This document shows, in pieces, positions 15,368-23,397 of a DNA stretch of 64,000 nt. The number at the start of each line of letters is the position of its first letter. Position 1 is the stretch's first letter. Position numbers and translations under genes: made by a program. The stretch comes from Vibrio thalassae (lineage in GTDB: Bacteria > Pseudomonadota > Gammaproteobacteria > Enterobacterales > Vibrionaceae). Under the pieces are notes generated by a model. The model worked only from the letters and a program-made list of their open reading frames with translations, made no database searches and was not told the DNA's origin. Location of the stretch: NCBI RefSeq assembly GCF_900089835.1, contig NZ_OANU01000123.1, forward strand, positions 186,001-250,000. The letters are read 5' to 3'.

Positions 15368-15393
15368 TGCCTTAGCTGATTATAGTTAAGGCA
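15368..15393 (+). terminator. Weak terminator-like hairpin after the MarR gene
   Basis: TGCCTTAGCT pairs with AGTTAAGGCA (one mismatch) around GATTAT. No T run follows, so it may be a weak terminator or a 3' stabilising stem. Confidence 0.4.
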
Positions 15394-15539
15394 TCATATC
15401 ACCATAGATATGCCACAAGTAAACAGTCTATGAAGCCACCTATTCCTCCTCGATGTTATATAACGTGATCTCAATAACCCTCTAATTTTACATGCAATGT
15501 TAAGGTTTTCAGAGACACTTTGAGGAAGAGGTTTTCGTT

Positions 15540-15896
15540 ATGCAACACATTGTCATTGTCGTTAATGATGCGCCGTATGGTTCGGAAAAACTGTTTAATG
15601 CGCTTCGCCTAGCTATACAGCTCAATGAGCAGGAGAAGGAGCGTGTCAAAGTGAGTTTGTTCTTGTTGTCTGATGCAGTAACCGCGGTATTACCCAAGCA
15701 AACGCCAAATGAGGGATACAATATTCAGCACATGCTGGAGATTATCATTGCCCAAAGTAGTGAGGTGAAGTTTTGCTCATCATGCATTCAGGCTCGCGGT
15801 TTGTCAGGGCTAGAAGTCATCGAAGGCTGCGAACTGGCGACCATGGATGATTTAGCGAGTTGGGTATTGATGGCGGATAAAACTATCACTTTCTAA
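15540..15896 (+). CDS. DsrE-family sulfur-relay-like protein
   Basis: A 118-residue single-domain DsrE/DsrF-like protein. It starts with IVIVVNDAPYGSEKLFNALRLA and has the family's Cys region FCSSCIQARG (about 78-87) followed by ELATMDDLASWV. DsrE-like proteins with such Cys residues carry persulfide sulfur, often as homo-hexamers (YchN type). The gene stands alone with GAGGAAGAGG upstream. Only the family can be given; the sulfur acceptor is unknown. Confidence 0.8.
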   Translation: MQHIVIVVNDAPYGSEKLFNALRLAIQLNEQEKERVKVSLFLLSDAVTAVLPKQTPNEGYNIQHMLEIIIAQSSEVKFCSSCIQARGLSGLEVIEGCELATMDDLASWVLMADKTITF

Positions 15897-16415
15897 ACAA
15901 AACGCGCTATTCATCTTCCTAACAAGCGACTCATTGAACAAGCCAGAATACTCTTTGGTTGGTGGGCTGTCGGAGCTCATGCTGCCCAAACATTTGGTCT
16001 CTAACTGGCGTCATTTTATCTTCTACGCTATTGAACTTGGATAAATCTAAACAGCCTAAATAGACCGTGAGCTAATGTGTATTATTGCTAACCTGTTTCT
16101 TATGTTAAGAAGTGAGCAAAGCACGCGGTTTCCCTGCAAGTAACCATACTCTAAGGTGTTTTTTTGTGAACTATATCTCAAAAATCATCCTCCATGGTTG
16201 GATATGTTACTAGTTTAATAGGTGGGCTTTAAGTAACTAATTGATAATAAATATTTTATCTTTCATCTACTACAAAAGTGTTAGCAATAATTAAAACTTG
16301 ATAAAGCCAATAATATATCCTTTACTCTTCTACGCGATACAAAACATTATAAAAAGTAAGGCTAGGTTTTTATGGTTGAATCACTGAGCAAAAGCTGCTT
16401 GTTAGAGCTAGTAGT
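15897..16415. other. 519-bp AT-rich gap left of the insertion sequence
   Basis: No gene, RNA or strong terminator seen. Short frames only, such as a 21-codon frame from 15980 and the peptide MVESLSKSCLLELVV that runs into the element from 16372. None looks like the missing start of the chemoreceptor right of the element, so the sequence here probably did not adjoin that gene before the insertion or a linked deletion. Confidence 0.5.
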
Positions 16416-17468
16416 GGCTTTGTTGCGTAAATCGATGGAACCAAATCAAGAAGCTACGATCTGATCAGCTACACCTTTTAATCGTCGTAGCCTCATGCCT
16501 AAACCTCGTTACAAAACAACTAACTGGAAGCAGTACAATCAAGCCTTAACCAATCGTGGTTCTCTGACCTTTTGGATTGATGAGGAAGCGATAGCCGAGT
16601 GGAAGCAAAACAAACAAGGCAAGCGTGGTAGACCTCGCCGGTTCAGCGACTTAGCCATTACTACTGCACTGATGGTGAAACGCGTGTTCTCTATGCCATT
16701 GAGAGCGCTGCAAGGATTTCTAGACTCCGTATTTAAGCTGGCTAACATCCCGCTTGTTTGCCCACACTACACCTGTATAAGCCGCCGAGCTAAGGAAGTT
16801 GAAGTTTCATTTAAACCCAAAACCAGAGGAGCAATACAACATCTGGCAATTGATGCCACTGGCCTCAAGGTTTATGGCGAAGGTGAATGGAAGGTCAAAA
16901 AGCATGGTACTGATGGGAAGCGCAGAGTCTGGCGTAAGCTACATTTAGCCGTTGATACTAGCAGTCACGAAATAGTCGCAGCAGAGCTGAGTTTATCTAA
17001 CGTTACCGATGGCGAAGTGCTTCCCAACCTACTTAAGCAGACACGTCGTAAAATCATTGAGGTATCAGGTGATGGTGCTTATGACACAAGACATTGCCAT
17101 GATGCAATACGTATAAAGCGAGCGGTTCCGCTAATCCCGCCACGCGAAGGGGCTGCCTTCTGGGAGCAAGGACACCCTCGCAATTTAGCAGTTGGTTGTC
17201 AGAAGCTTTATGGCTCCAACAATAAGTGGAAAAAGCGGTATGGCTACCACAAGCGGTCGCTATCAGAGACAGCAATGTATCGAGTGAAACAGTTGCTAGG
17301 TGGGAAATTAAGCCTGAGAAACTACAACGCTCAAGTTGGCGAGACTTACGCTATGATCAAAGCGCTGAATAAGCTTACAGGGTTAGGTATGCCTGAAACT
17401 CAGTATATTGTTTAAGAGTCAAGCACATGGGACAGGCATGTCTTCGCTCTGAATTAAGCAACAAAGCC
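16416..17468 (+). mobile_element. IS5-family (IS903-type) insertion sequence, complete
   Basis: A 1053-bp element. Left end GGCTTTGTTGCGTAAATC (16416) and right end, read inward, GGCTTTGTTGCTTAATTC (17468) form 18-bp terminal inverted repeats with 16 matches, very close to IS903 ends. It encodes one intact transposase. IS903 relatives duplicate 9 bp of target, but the flanks GCTAGTAGT (left) and AACAATTAG (right) do not match, so the element has lost its duplication through a deletion or recombination. Its right end abuts the truncated chemoreceptor gene. Confidence 0.93.
16495..17415 (+). CDS. IS5-family transposase
   Basis: A 306-residue DDE transposase, the full length for the IS903 subgroup. 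Seen: N-terminal TNWKQYNQALTNRGSLTFWI, first Asp in LAIDATGLKVYGEGEW, second Asp in EVSGDGAYDTRHCH, and the Y-R-E-K-like C-terminal block YHKRSLSETAMYRVK with the catalytic Glu. No frameshift or stop, so it is probably active. It lies between the inverted repeats at 16416 and 17468. Confidence 0.93.
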   Translation: MPKPRYKTTNWKQYNQALTNRGSLTFWIDEEAIAEWKQNKQGKRGRPRRFSDLAITTALMVKRVFSMPLRALQGFLDSVFKLANIPLVCPHYTCISRRAKEVEVSFKPKTRGAIQHLAIDATGLKVYGEGEWKVKKHGTDGKRRVWRKLHLAVDTSSHEIVAAELSLSNVTDGEVLPNLLKQTRRKIIEVSGDGAYDTRHCHDAIRIKRAVPLIPPREGAAFWEQGHPRNLAVGCQKLYGSNNKWKKRYGYHKRSLSETAMYRVKQLLGGKLSLRNYNAQVGETYAMIKALNKLTGLGMPETQYIV

Positions 17469-18964
17469 AACAATTAGTATCAATAACAGATCTAGACGGA
17501 AGAATCGTTTATGCCAACGACGAATTTTGCAGAGTTGCAGGCTATACCCGGGAAGAACTAGAAGGTCAGCATCACAACATAGTCCGCCATCCTTTTATGC
17601 CTAAAGCCGCTTTTGCAGATTTGTGGAGTAAGTTGAAAAGTGGAAAATCCTGGAGAGGTATGGTGGTCAATCGTTGTAAAAACGGAGATTACTATTGGGT
17701 TGATGCTTACGTAACACCTGTTGTGGAACATGACAAAGTCGTTGGTTACCAATCAGTCAGAACACTACCTAAGCAAAAATATAAAGAAAGAGCACAAAAA
17801 CTATATTTGGATCTCAATAAAGGTAAGTCTATTCGTGACTTCCAGTCACACAGTTCTGCACGAAGAATAGTTGCTATATCTGTTATTATTGCTGCAATGA
17901 TTGTTTCTTTTTTATCAACAAACCCCATTTTTCAGCCTATCATCATTTTGGCCCTTTCAATCTCCATGTTTTTTATGTTTAAACAAGAGCTATGGGCCAT
18001 TCCATCTGATGTTGAACGATTAAAGTCTGAGTTAGATAGCCCATCACGTTATATCTTTTCTGGACCGGGGCTTCGTGGTGTTATCGATTACCAAGAAAAA
18101 CTTTACAGCGCGAAAGTTAGAACAATCCTCGGGCGAAGTGCAGACTCCGGTCGAAGCTTGATAAAGCTTGTGCATGAACTGAAGAATTCAGCTAACGATA
18201 TTATGGATGGTATCGAAAAAGAAGGTGACAACCTTAGTCAATTTTCTGCAGCGATCACAGAAATGTCAGCGACTATACAAGATGTTGGAGAGAGCACAAA
18301 CCAAGTCTATGAGGCGGTAAAAGTAGTCATTGATGAGTGTGAGAATAGTTCTATTTATGTGGAATTATCTAAAGACAAAGTAGATAGTCTTTCTATCAAT
18401 GTTGAACAAGCAGCGGAAAATGCTTTGATGTTGATAGATGATGTCAACAATATTGCAACCCTGATGAATGACATCCAGGGCATAGCTGATCGCACAAACC
18501 TATTAGCGCTCAATGCTGCAATTGAGGCGGCCCGAGCCGGAGAGCAAGGCCGTGGTTTTGCAGTTGTGGCTGATGAAGTAAGAGCACTTGCAAGTCGAAC
18601 TCAAGAAGCTTCTTCAAAGATCCAAGAATCCGTGGTTGAGTTGAAGTCGACCTTGACAATGTGGAATGAAAAGATGCTGTCTAGTAAAGAAGATGCCAAT
18701 GACTGTTCAGAGCGGAGTGAGAAGGTGAATCAGGCTATGAACAGTATCCTTGCTCAAATAAATAATGTCGGCGATAAGACCGCTCAAATTGCAACTGCTA
18801 CCGAAGAACAAGGTGTTGTATCTGAAGAGATAAGTAGAGGCATTCACAATATTGAAGGCATATCTCGACAAAACGCTGCTCAAGCTAGGAATGTGTCTGA
18901 TAATTCTGCCAAGGTTAATTTAGCTGCCGATAAGATTTTAAATCTCAGTGGGACATTTGGTTAA
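17469..18964 (+). pseudogene. Aer-like PAS chemoreceptor gene, 5' end removed by the IS element
   Basis: An open frame directly after the IS right end encodes about 498 residues of a chemoreceptor: a PAS domain lacking its first residues (QLVSITDLDGRIVYANDEFC, FCRVAGYTREELEGQ, GDYYWVDAYVTPV), two closely spaced TM segments near VISVIIAAMIVSFL and PIIILALSISMFFMF, and a methyl-accepting signalling domain with the highly conserved tip NLLALNAAIEAARAGEQGRG. Aer-type receptors sense redox or oxygen through PAS-bound FAD. Roughly 15-20 N-terminal residues and the promoter are missing; the first in-frame ATG (17597) lies inside the PAS domain. A shortened product from that ATG (455 residues) is possible but would have a broken sensor. 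Confidence 0.85.
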
Positions 18965-19091
18965 TACTGATGGTAGTAAGCCCATGAAGGTCGATCGATG
19001 CAGGCTATGATATGAAAATATTTTTAGATCATCTTAGTACATTGTGACTTTTGGGTGGAGATTTTTGGGCGTTGTGTGGACACAAACAAAG

Positions 19092-19121
19092 AGGGCTTAG
19101 CTGATGATTCGGCTAAGCCCT
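19092..19121 (-). terminator. Terminator of the tRNA gene
   Basis: Perfect 10-bp stem AGGGCTTAGC / GCTAAGCCCT. On the minus strand it is followed by CTTTGTTTGT, a T-rich tail, 9 bases past the tRNA 3' end. On the plus strand it could also stop read-through from the chemoreceptor remnant. Confidence 0.8.
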
Positions 19122-19129
19122 TGTTAAAA

Positions 19130-19206
19130 TGGCGCTCCCGACAGGATTCGAACCTGTGACCTGCCCCTTAGGAGGGGGCCGCGCTATCCAGCTGTGCCAC
19201 GGGAGC
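19130..19206 (-). tRNA. tRNA-Arg (anticodon CCT)
   Basis: 77 bases with a 7-bp acceptor stem GCTCCCG / CGGGAGC, discriminator G and encoded CCA, anticodon stem GCCCC / GGGGC with loop CTCCTAA (anticodon CCT, reading AGG) and a normal T arm with GGTTCGAATCC. The D stem has one A-C mismatch. Arg-CCT genes are frequent attachment sites for integrative elements, but no integrase or att repeat is visible next to this one. Confidence 0.95.
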
Positions 19207-19258
19207 GTATGACTAATAATACTTAATTATTTTAATAAGTTAAGTCACTTTTTCAAAT

Positions 19259-20395
19259 TTATTCTAGTTTGTTCATCACGTCACCAATTTGAATACTATT
19301 GGCAAGGCTTGGTTGGTCGACGGTGGCTTCTGCATCATTTTCATAGACGCGTGACACGGTTAGTGTGATATCGCTTTGAGTCACCCTATTCCGAGGTAAT
19401 CCGTTTTGGTCGATAAAGGAACCTGTGTGCCACAGTTGTAATCTATCACCGGCTTTAACACCATGAACTCGACCTAGGTCAATGGTGACTTTATTGCCAT
19501 AACTGGCAACGATTTCTGGCAAGGTCATTTTGCAGGAGATTTCCGCTTCCAAATCGAGCATGATGTTACGACTCACCTTTTGCATCATTTCGCCATAGGT
19601 TGATGTCCAGAAACGAGCACTTTTGGTGTCGACTTTACTCGTTTTAGCAAAGGGCCATTGGGCAATGTCGCGGTAGTTGTGTTGGAAGATTTCATGACCA
19701 GTTTTCCCATCATAAACGGACATATCCATGGCAAACTGACGATTAATCACATCATCTGACAGCAACCCCCCTTGTGTGATAGTGGCGGTTAAGTCGTTAA
19801 TTTTCCCAGTGACTAGGTATTGCGCGCCTAGGTCTTCGGCAATCATTTTAATGCGCTCAGGCTGGCGCTTGTCAATTTCATAGCGAGTGGTGCCAACAGA
19901 GACAAAGCTGTAAGAGCGATGCTCAAGCTGTTTTGATACCAGTGAACTAAAGTCTTCGCCTAATCTGTATATTTGCCCCATGACGGCTTGCTGCGGGTCA
20001 ACAATATCAAACATTGCCACCCCAAAGGTCTTTTTGTACTGCTCGTTATGGCAAGCCTTTGCCGTTGGGTAAATGTCGATGCGAGCTTTGACGACCATTT
20101 GATTGCCGCTTTTATATTGATCCTTTATGACAATCTGACGAACCTCGGAATCGATGAACTGGTATTGGCTCTTATCGTCTTCTAATAGTGGCGCTAAGTT
20201 AGCAAGACCACCAAGATCGGCTCCGGAGAAGTCTACGGCTTTATAGACGGCATCTTCTAGCGCGTAGATCCTTGCCGCCTTCTCGGAAGAGACGATGGTT
20301 GAAGTACCAGTGACTTCGTACCAAGCGGCAGAGACTGAGTTGCTGCCAAAAGCAACCAATGCTGTTGAAATTAAAGACGAAACGATTTTTTTCAT
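19259..20395 (-). CDS. flgT: FlgT, H-ring protein of the polar flagellar basal body
   Basis: Periplasmic protein that forms the H ring around the LP ring and is needed for assembly of the MotX/MotY T ring in sodium-driven Vibrio motors. The 378-residue form starts at 20395 (MKKIVSSLISTALVAFGSNSVSA, a signal peptide); an upstream frame extension by eight codons has no signal-peptide logic. The mature part starts AAWYEVTGTSTI and shows the FlgT N-terminal domain, a middle domain and a C-terminal domain. It is divergent from flgOP, as in other vibrios, and has its own sigma-54 element at 20484-20500. No defects seen. Confidence 0.93.
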   Translation of the reverse strand: MKKIVSSLISTALVAFGSNSVSAAWYEVTGTSTIVSSEKAARIYALEDAVYKAVDFSGADLGGLANLAPLLEDDKSQYQFIDSEVRQIVIKDQYKSGNQMVVKARIDIYPTAKACHNEQYKKTFGVAMFDIVDPQQAVMGQIYRLGEDFSSLVSKQLEHRSYSFVSVGTTRYEIDKRQPERIKMIAEDLGAQYLVTGKINDLTATITQGGLLSDDVINRQFAMDMSVYDGKTGHEIFQHNYRDIAQWPFAKTSKVDTKSARFWTSTYGEMMQKVSRNIMLDLEAEISCKMTLPEIVASYGNKVTIDLGRVHGVKAGDRLQLWHTGSFIDQNGLPRNRVTQSDITLTVSRVYENDAEATVDQPSLANSIQIGDVMNKLE

Positions 20396-20411
20396 ACAAC
20401 CAATCCAAATG

Positions 20412-20427
20412 CGGAACAATATTTGCT
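20412..20427 (+). promoter_or_regulatory. Sigma-54 promoter for flgOP
   Basis: CGGAACAATATTTGCT has the GG (20413-20414) - N10 - GC (20425-20426) spacing and TTGC at the -12. It is 129 bases before flgO and transcribes rightward through the opposing flgT promoter. Confidence 0.7.
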
Positions 20428-20483
20428 AGCTAGTTTGTAGCGAATATTGGAGCGGGCTTTCTTATTAAGGACAGAATGAGAAT

Positions 20484-20500
20484 AGCAAGGATTGTTCCAA
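20484..20500 (-). promoter_or_regulatory. Sigma-54 promoter for flgT
   Basis: The minus strand reads TTGGAACAATCCTTGCT, a good match to TGGCAC-N5-TTGCW with exact GG-N10-GC spacing, 89 bases before flgT. It lies to the right of, and points toward, the flgO promoter. Confidence 0.75.
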
Positions 20501-20555
20501 CCTTGAAAAGGTGGGGACCTATCCATCCAATTAATAACTTTTTGGAGAGTGTGTA

Positions 20556-21191
20556 ATGAAAAAATGGCTCCTGATGGCATCAGTGTTAACACTGACCGCT
20601 TGTGCCTACTCACCAATCTATAACGGTAAGGACTCCTATTCTGGCAGTAAATTTATGCTGATGGAAAGTCCTCGTCATACGATGGATTATTTCGTCGAGA
20701 GTTTGACGGAGGAGTTAGTGCAATCTAACACTAGCGTGTCGTCTCGCACTCCGATAGCGGTAGCGTCATTTGTTGATTTACAGAATTTGGACGCGACAAA
20801 CTGGTTAGGGAACTCGGTATCAGAAGGCTTTATTCACCAGCTTCAGCGCCGTGGCTTTAAGGTTGTCGACTTCAAGACAACGGGCTCGATTCAAGTGACA
20901 AGCCAAGGTGACTTCGTATTAAGTCGAGACTGGAAAGATCTGGCGCAAGAGCAACAGATTCAATTTGTATTGACTGGCACCATGCTTCGCCAAGAGGGCG
21001 GGGTACTGGTGAATGCTCGCGTTGTCGGGATGCAGTCTCGTATTGTAGTCGCATCAGCTCAAGGCTTCTTGCCTGCAGATCGTATCGGTCGAGATTTGGA
21101 TACCTTGAATCAAATGCGAACTGAAGATGGCGTGTTGATTCGTTCAGATCCATCTATGACCACTCCTCATACAGTCATCTTGCGCCCATAG
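20556..21191 (+). CDS. flgO: FlgO, flagellar outer-membrane lipoprotein
   Basis: A 211-residue lipoprotein with lipobox LTAC (Cys16). FlgO and FlgP are Vibrio flagellar outer-membrane proteins needed for stability of the sheathed filament and full motility. The FlgO domain shows as TPIAVASFVDLQN, FIHQLQRRGFKVVDFKTTG and VLTGTMLRQEGGVLVNARVV, an assembly-like fold shared with curli-type CsgG. TTGGAGA precedes the ATG; flgP follows by nine bases. Identification rests on sequence blocks and the conserved flgT/flgO/flgP neighbourhood. Confidence 0.92.
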   Translation: MKKWLLMASVLTLTACAYSPIYNGKDSYSGSKFMLMESPRHTMDYFVESLTEELVQSNTSVSSRTPIAVASFVDLQNLDATNWLGNSVSEGFIHQLQRRGFKVVDFKTTGSIQVTSQGDFVLSRDWKDLAQEQQIQFVLTGTMLRQEGGVLVNARVVGMQSRIVVASAQGFLPADRIGRDLDTLNQMRTEDGVLIRSDPSMTTPHTVILRP

Positions 21192-21200
21192 GAAACGATA

Positions 21201-21629
21201 ATGAGATTTTTATTTGCCGCGTTGGTTGCATTAGTCATGATGGGATGTACTCCAATTACGGCTATGAACCAGAACACATTAACGGCTGTCGGTTATGCCA
21301 GTATTAGCGAACAAACCGGTCGTAATGAAGAAGAGAAACAAGTGCGTGCTATGCGCGCATCGAAAATAGATGCGTATAGAGAGTTAGCAGAGCAAGTTTA
21401 TGGCCTGCGAGTGTCTGCTCGTGCTGATCTGCAAGATCAACGTCTGGGCGTCGAGTCGACAACCGGAGCGGTTGATGGTGTGATTCGTGGTGCTGAAGTG
21501 GTTCGGAGCTACAAAGTTGGCGACAGCTATGTGACGGAGCTACTTCTTGACATTGATAAGATGGATCGCTTAAGAGACTACGGTGAAATTCGTCGAGTAC
21601 CTGAGAAGAAGCGTCAGAGTTTGTTCTAG
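21201..21629 (+). CDS. flgP: FlgP, flagellar outer-membrane lipoprotein
   Basis: A 142-residue lipoprotein (Cys16 in VMMGC) with the LPP20 fold: TAVGYASISEQTGRNEEEKQVRAMRASKIDAYRELAEQVYG, then VVRSYKVGDSYVTELLLDIDKM (each quoted part of the same domain). FlgP forms concentric outer-membrane-associated structures in sheathed or high-torque motors. It is the last gene of the flgOP unit and is followed by a strong bidirectional terminator. Confidence 0.9.
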   Translation: MRFLFAALVALVMMGCTPITAMNQNTLTAVGYASISEQTGRNEEEKQVRAMRASKIDAYRELAEQVYGLRVSARADLQDQRLGVESTTGAVDGVIRGAEVVRSYKVGDSYVTELLLDIDKMDRLRDYGEIRRVPEKKRQSLF

Positions 21630-21656
21630 AAATAGCGTCGACGAACACGAGATAGC

Positions 21657-21693
21657 AAAAAGCGGCAACCGGTGACCTGTTGCCGCTTTTTTT
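21657..21693. terminator. Bidirectional terminator between flgP and flgN
   Basis: A 13-bp stem AAAAAGCGGCAAC / GTTGCCGCTTTTT ending in seven T on the plus strand and, as the five A at its start show, a T run on the minus strand also. It serves both converging units. Confidence 0.93.
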
Positions 21694-21705
21694 GTATTCG
21701 AGATG

Positions 21706-22131
21706 CTAGGCTTTTAAGTTGGTGCCTAGTGTCGACAGGGTATGAGTTTGCCCACCTGCGTTATAAGTCATACCAATCTTGCCATGACTTTGCTGCATCA
21801 AATTATTCAACTTATTAAAGCTCAATTGCGCACGTTGCAAGCTTTCACCATTAATATCATTGGCCTGCTGGCAGTCGAGTATGATGGACTTAATCTCTGC
21901 AACCTTCTGAGCAAGCGAAGGTTCGTTTGTGAGCCTTGCCACATCTTGATGTTGAGCAAGTCGTTGATCGGTTTGTTGAAGCTGACCAATAATGGTCATT
22001 TTCTCTTTGGCAAACCGTTCAATGGCTGATGACTCACGAGCAGTAATGGCTTTGGTCTCCTCAGAGAGAAGTATCGACAATGCTTTTGCATTTTTCAGTT
22101 GGTAGTCAACTAAATCAACCAGTGCTGCCAT
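21706..22131 (-). CDS. flgN: FlgN, export chaperone for FlgK and FlgL
   Basis: A 141-residue, largely alpha-helical protein (ALVDLVDYQLKNAKALSILL at the start, then long amphipathic helices), of the size and type of FlgN/FliT-class chaperones that hold the hook-filament junction proteins for type III export. It lies 40 bases behind flgM, the same order as in V. cholerae, and is the last gene of the sigma-28-driven flgMN unit. Confidence 0.88.
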   Translation of the reverse strand: MAALVDLVDYQLKNAKALSILLSEETKAITARESSAIERFAKEKMTIIGQLQQTDQRLAQHQDVARLTNEPSLAQKVAEIKSIILDCQQANDINGESLQRAQLSFNKLNNLMQQSHGKIGMTYNAGGQTHTLSTLGTNLKA

Positions 22132-22171
22132 TAAGATACCTATGAGTACTGTCTAAAAGTTATCTGAATAA

Positions 22172-22489
22172 TTAGCGTAATCCGCCAAGTTCGTCTTCGA
22201 ACTTCATCATGTTGTCAGCAAGCTTTTCGGCATCGACGGTATAAGAACCATTCGAGATTGCTTCTTTAATTGCCGCTACTTTCGCAGCGTCAAAAGTAGG
22301 CTGACTTGCCATTTGTTGATGCATCTGACCAATAGCTTTGCCGCCTTGGCTCAGAGTTACGGCATCTTGTGGCGCTGATGAATAACCAACTTGAGCTGAA
22401 CTGCTGTCTTTGCTTGCCTCCGTACGGGCAGGAGCACGACTTGTCGTCGTAAGCGTCTGTCCTGAACGAATATTATCAATGCCTGCCAT
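22172..22489 (-). CDS. flgM: FlgM, anti-sigma-28 factor
   Basis: A 105-residue FlgM. The N-terminus MAGIDNIRSGQT is typical and the C-terminal sigma-binding half is seen in FDAAKVAAIKEAISNGSYTV and DAEKLADNMMKFEDEL. FlgM keeps FliA inactive until the hook is complete and then is exported through it. A sigma-28 promoter 51 bases upstream places it under the factor it inhibits. Confidence 0.93.
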   Translation of the reverse strand: MAGIDNIRSGQTLTTTSRAPARTEASKDSSSAQVGYSSAPQDAVTLSQGGKAIGQMHQQMASQPTFDAAKVAAIKEAISNGSYTVDAEKLADNMMKFEDELGGLR

Positions 22490-22539
22490 CGTTTAGCCTT
22501 CTTGTTGCCTGATTTTCATAGTTTACCTGTATATCGAGC

Positions 22540-22566
22540 ATATCGACCAGCGTAATGATTACTTTA
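22540..22566 (-). promoter_or_regulatory. Sigma-28 (FliA) promoter for flgMN
   Basis: On the minus strand TAAA - 15 bases - GTCGATAT, against the consensus TAAAG-N14/15-GCCGATAA. It lies in the flgA-flgM gap, so flgMN can be expressed apart from flgA. Confidence 0.72.
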
Positions 22567-22574
22567 GGATAAAT

Positions 22575-23321
22575 TCAAAAATTAACCGTGATTTCTGCAA
22601 CGCCAGTAACAATACCTTCAATTATACGTTGAGACTTGTCATTTTTCACTCTTACTTGGTCGCCGTTTGCGCCGTCAGTCAGCGCCGTACCTTTGGTAGA
22701 GATACTCATCTCTCCTTTAACTGCGCGAATGACGACCTTTTCGTTGCGGCAAACGACGCAGACATCATTTCGTTCAATCACATCACCCATTTTCATATTT
22801 TGCTTAAGTTTTGACCCAACAACTTGATCAAAGTCGGTAAAGCCTTGGCGACGAAAACGATTCTTATCCACCATGCTCATCGCGACATCATCGTTGGAAA
22901 TAATACTGCCTCGCGATAAGGGGCGAGTAGCGGTGACTAAAGGTAGAGAAATTGACATGCGAACCGGCACATAAAGTCGCCAGTTGTCCTCTGGACATTC
23001 GACTAACACAGTGACGTTGCTGCTGGTATTGCGCGTATTTGATGATGATGTGAGCAAAGGAGAAGGGCAATCCGTTGCATGGACTCGAGAATCAATGCGT
23101 CCGGGTGTGGCAACAATTTCACCGCCAATAGGTTGCTCAATTGTTTCTAAAACATGAACTTGTGCAGCATTTTGGATGTTTTCTATTTGCTCTGGCGTTG
23201 CTGCATGCGTTAATACACTAAAGAATAATGTTTGCCAGACGATACAGAGGTAAAGCCAGTTGCGCCTTAACCTCGTTTTGTAACTGGATGTACACAAAAA
23301 AGATGTCTTATTATACAGCAT
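22575..23321 (-). CDS. flgA: FlgA, P-ring assembly chaperone
   Basis: A 248-residue periplasmic protein. A signal-anchor-like stretch (WLYLCIVWQTLFFSVLTHAA, about 22-41) precedes the mature part; the C-terminal SAF domain is seen in RPLSRGSIISNDDVAMSMVD and the end IIEGIVTGVAEITVNF. It helps FlgI form the P ring. The first 20 residues are basic and unusually long for a signal peptide; a start at a later codon cannot be excluded. It is divergent from cheV and precedes flgM by 85 bases. Confidence 0.9.
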   Translation of the reverse strand: MLYNKTSFLCTSSYKTRLRRNWLYLCIVWQTLFFSVLTHAATPEQIENIQNAAQVHVLETIEQPIGGEIVATPGRIDSRVHATDCPSPLLTSSSNTRNTSSNVTVLVECPEDNWRLYVPVRMSISLPLVTATRPLSRGSIISNDDVAMSMVDKNRFRRQGFTDFDQVVGSKLKQNMKMGDVIERNDVCVVCRNEKVVIRAVKGEMSISTKGTALTDGANGDQVRVKNDKSQRIIEGIVTGVAEITVNF

Positions 23322-23330
23322 TCTGTTTCT

Positions 23331-23346
23331 CGGGTTCCTTGTTGCC
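23331..23346 (+). promoter_or_regulatory. Weak sigma-54-like element before cheV
   Basis: CGGGTTCCTTGTTGCC has GG-N10-GC spacing and TTGC, but the -24 side is poor. It lies 52 bases before the cheV start. Considered possible only. Confidence 0.3.
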
Positions 23347-23397
23347 TGTGTAGACTATCACTTTTTTAGCTTTAAAGTTTGAGATGGAGATGAACTT

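Noticed and set aside
16372..16475. Short frame MVESLSKSCLLELVV running into the insertion sequence as the missing receptor start
   Set aside because: It does not resemble the N-terminus of PAS chemoreceptors and has no link in frame with the remnant right of the element.
19130..19206. Genomic island attached at tRNA-Arg
   Set aside because: No integrase, no direct repeat of the tRNA 3' end and no change of gene type across it apart from a single insertion sequence.
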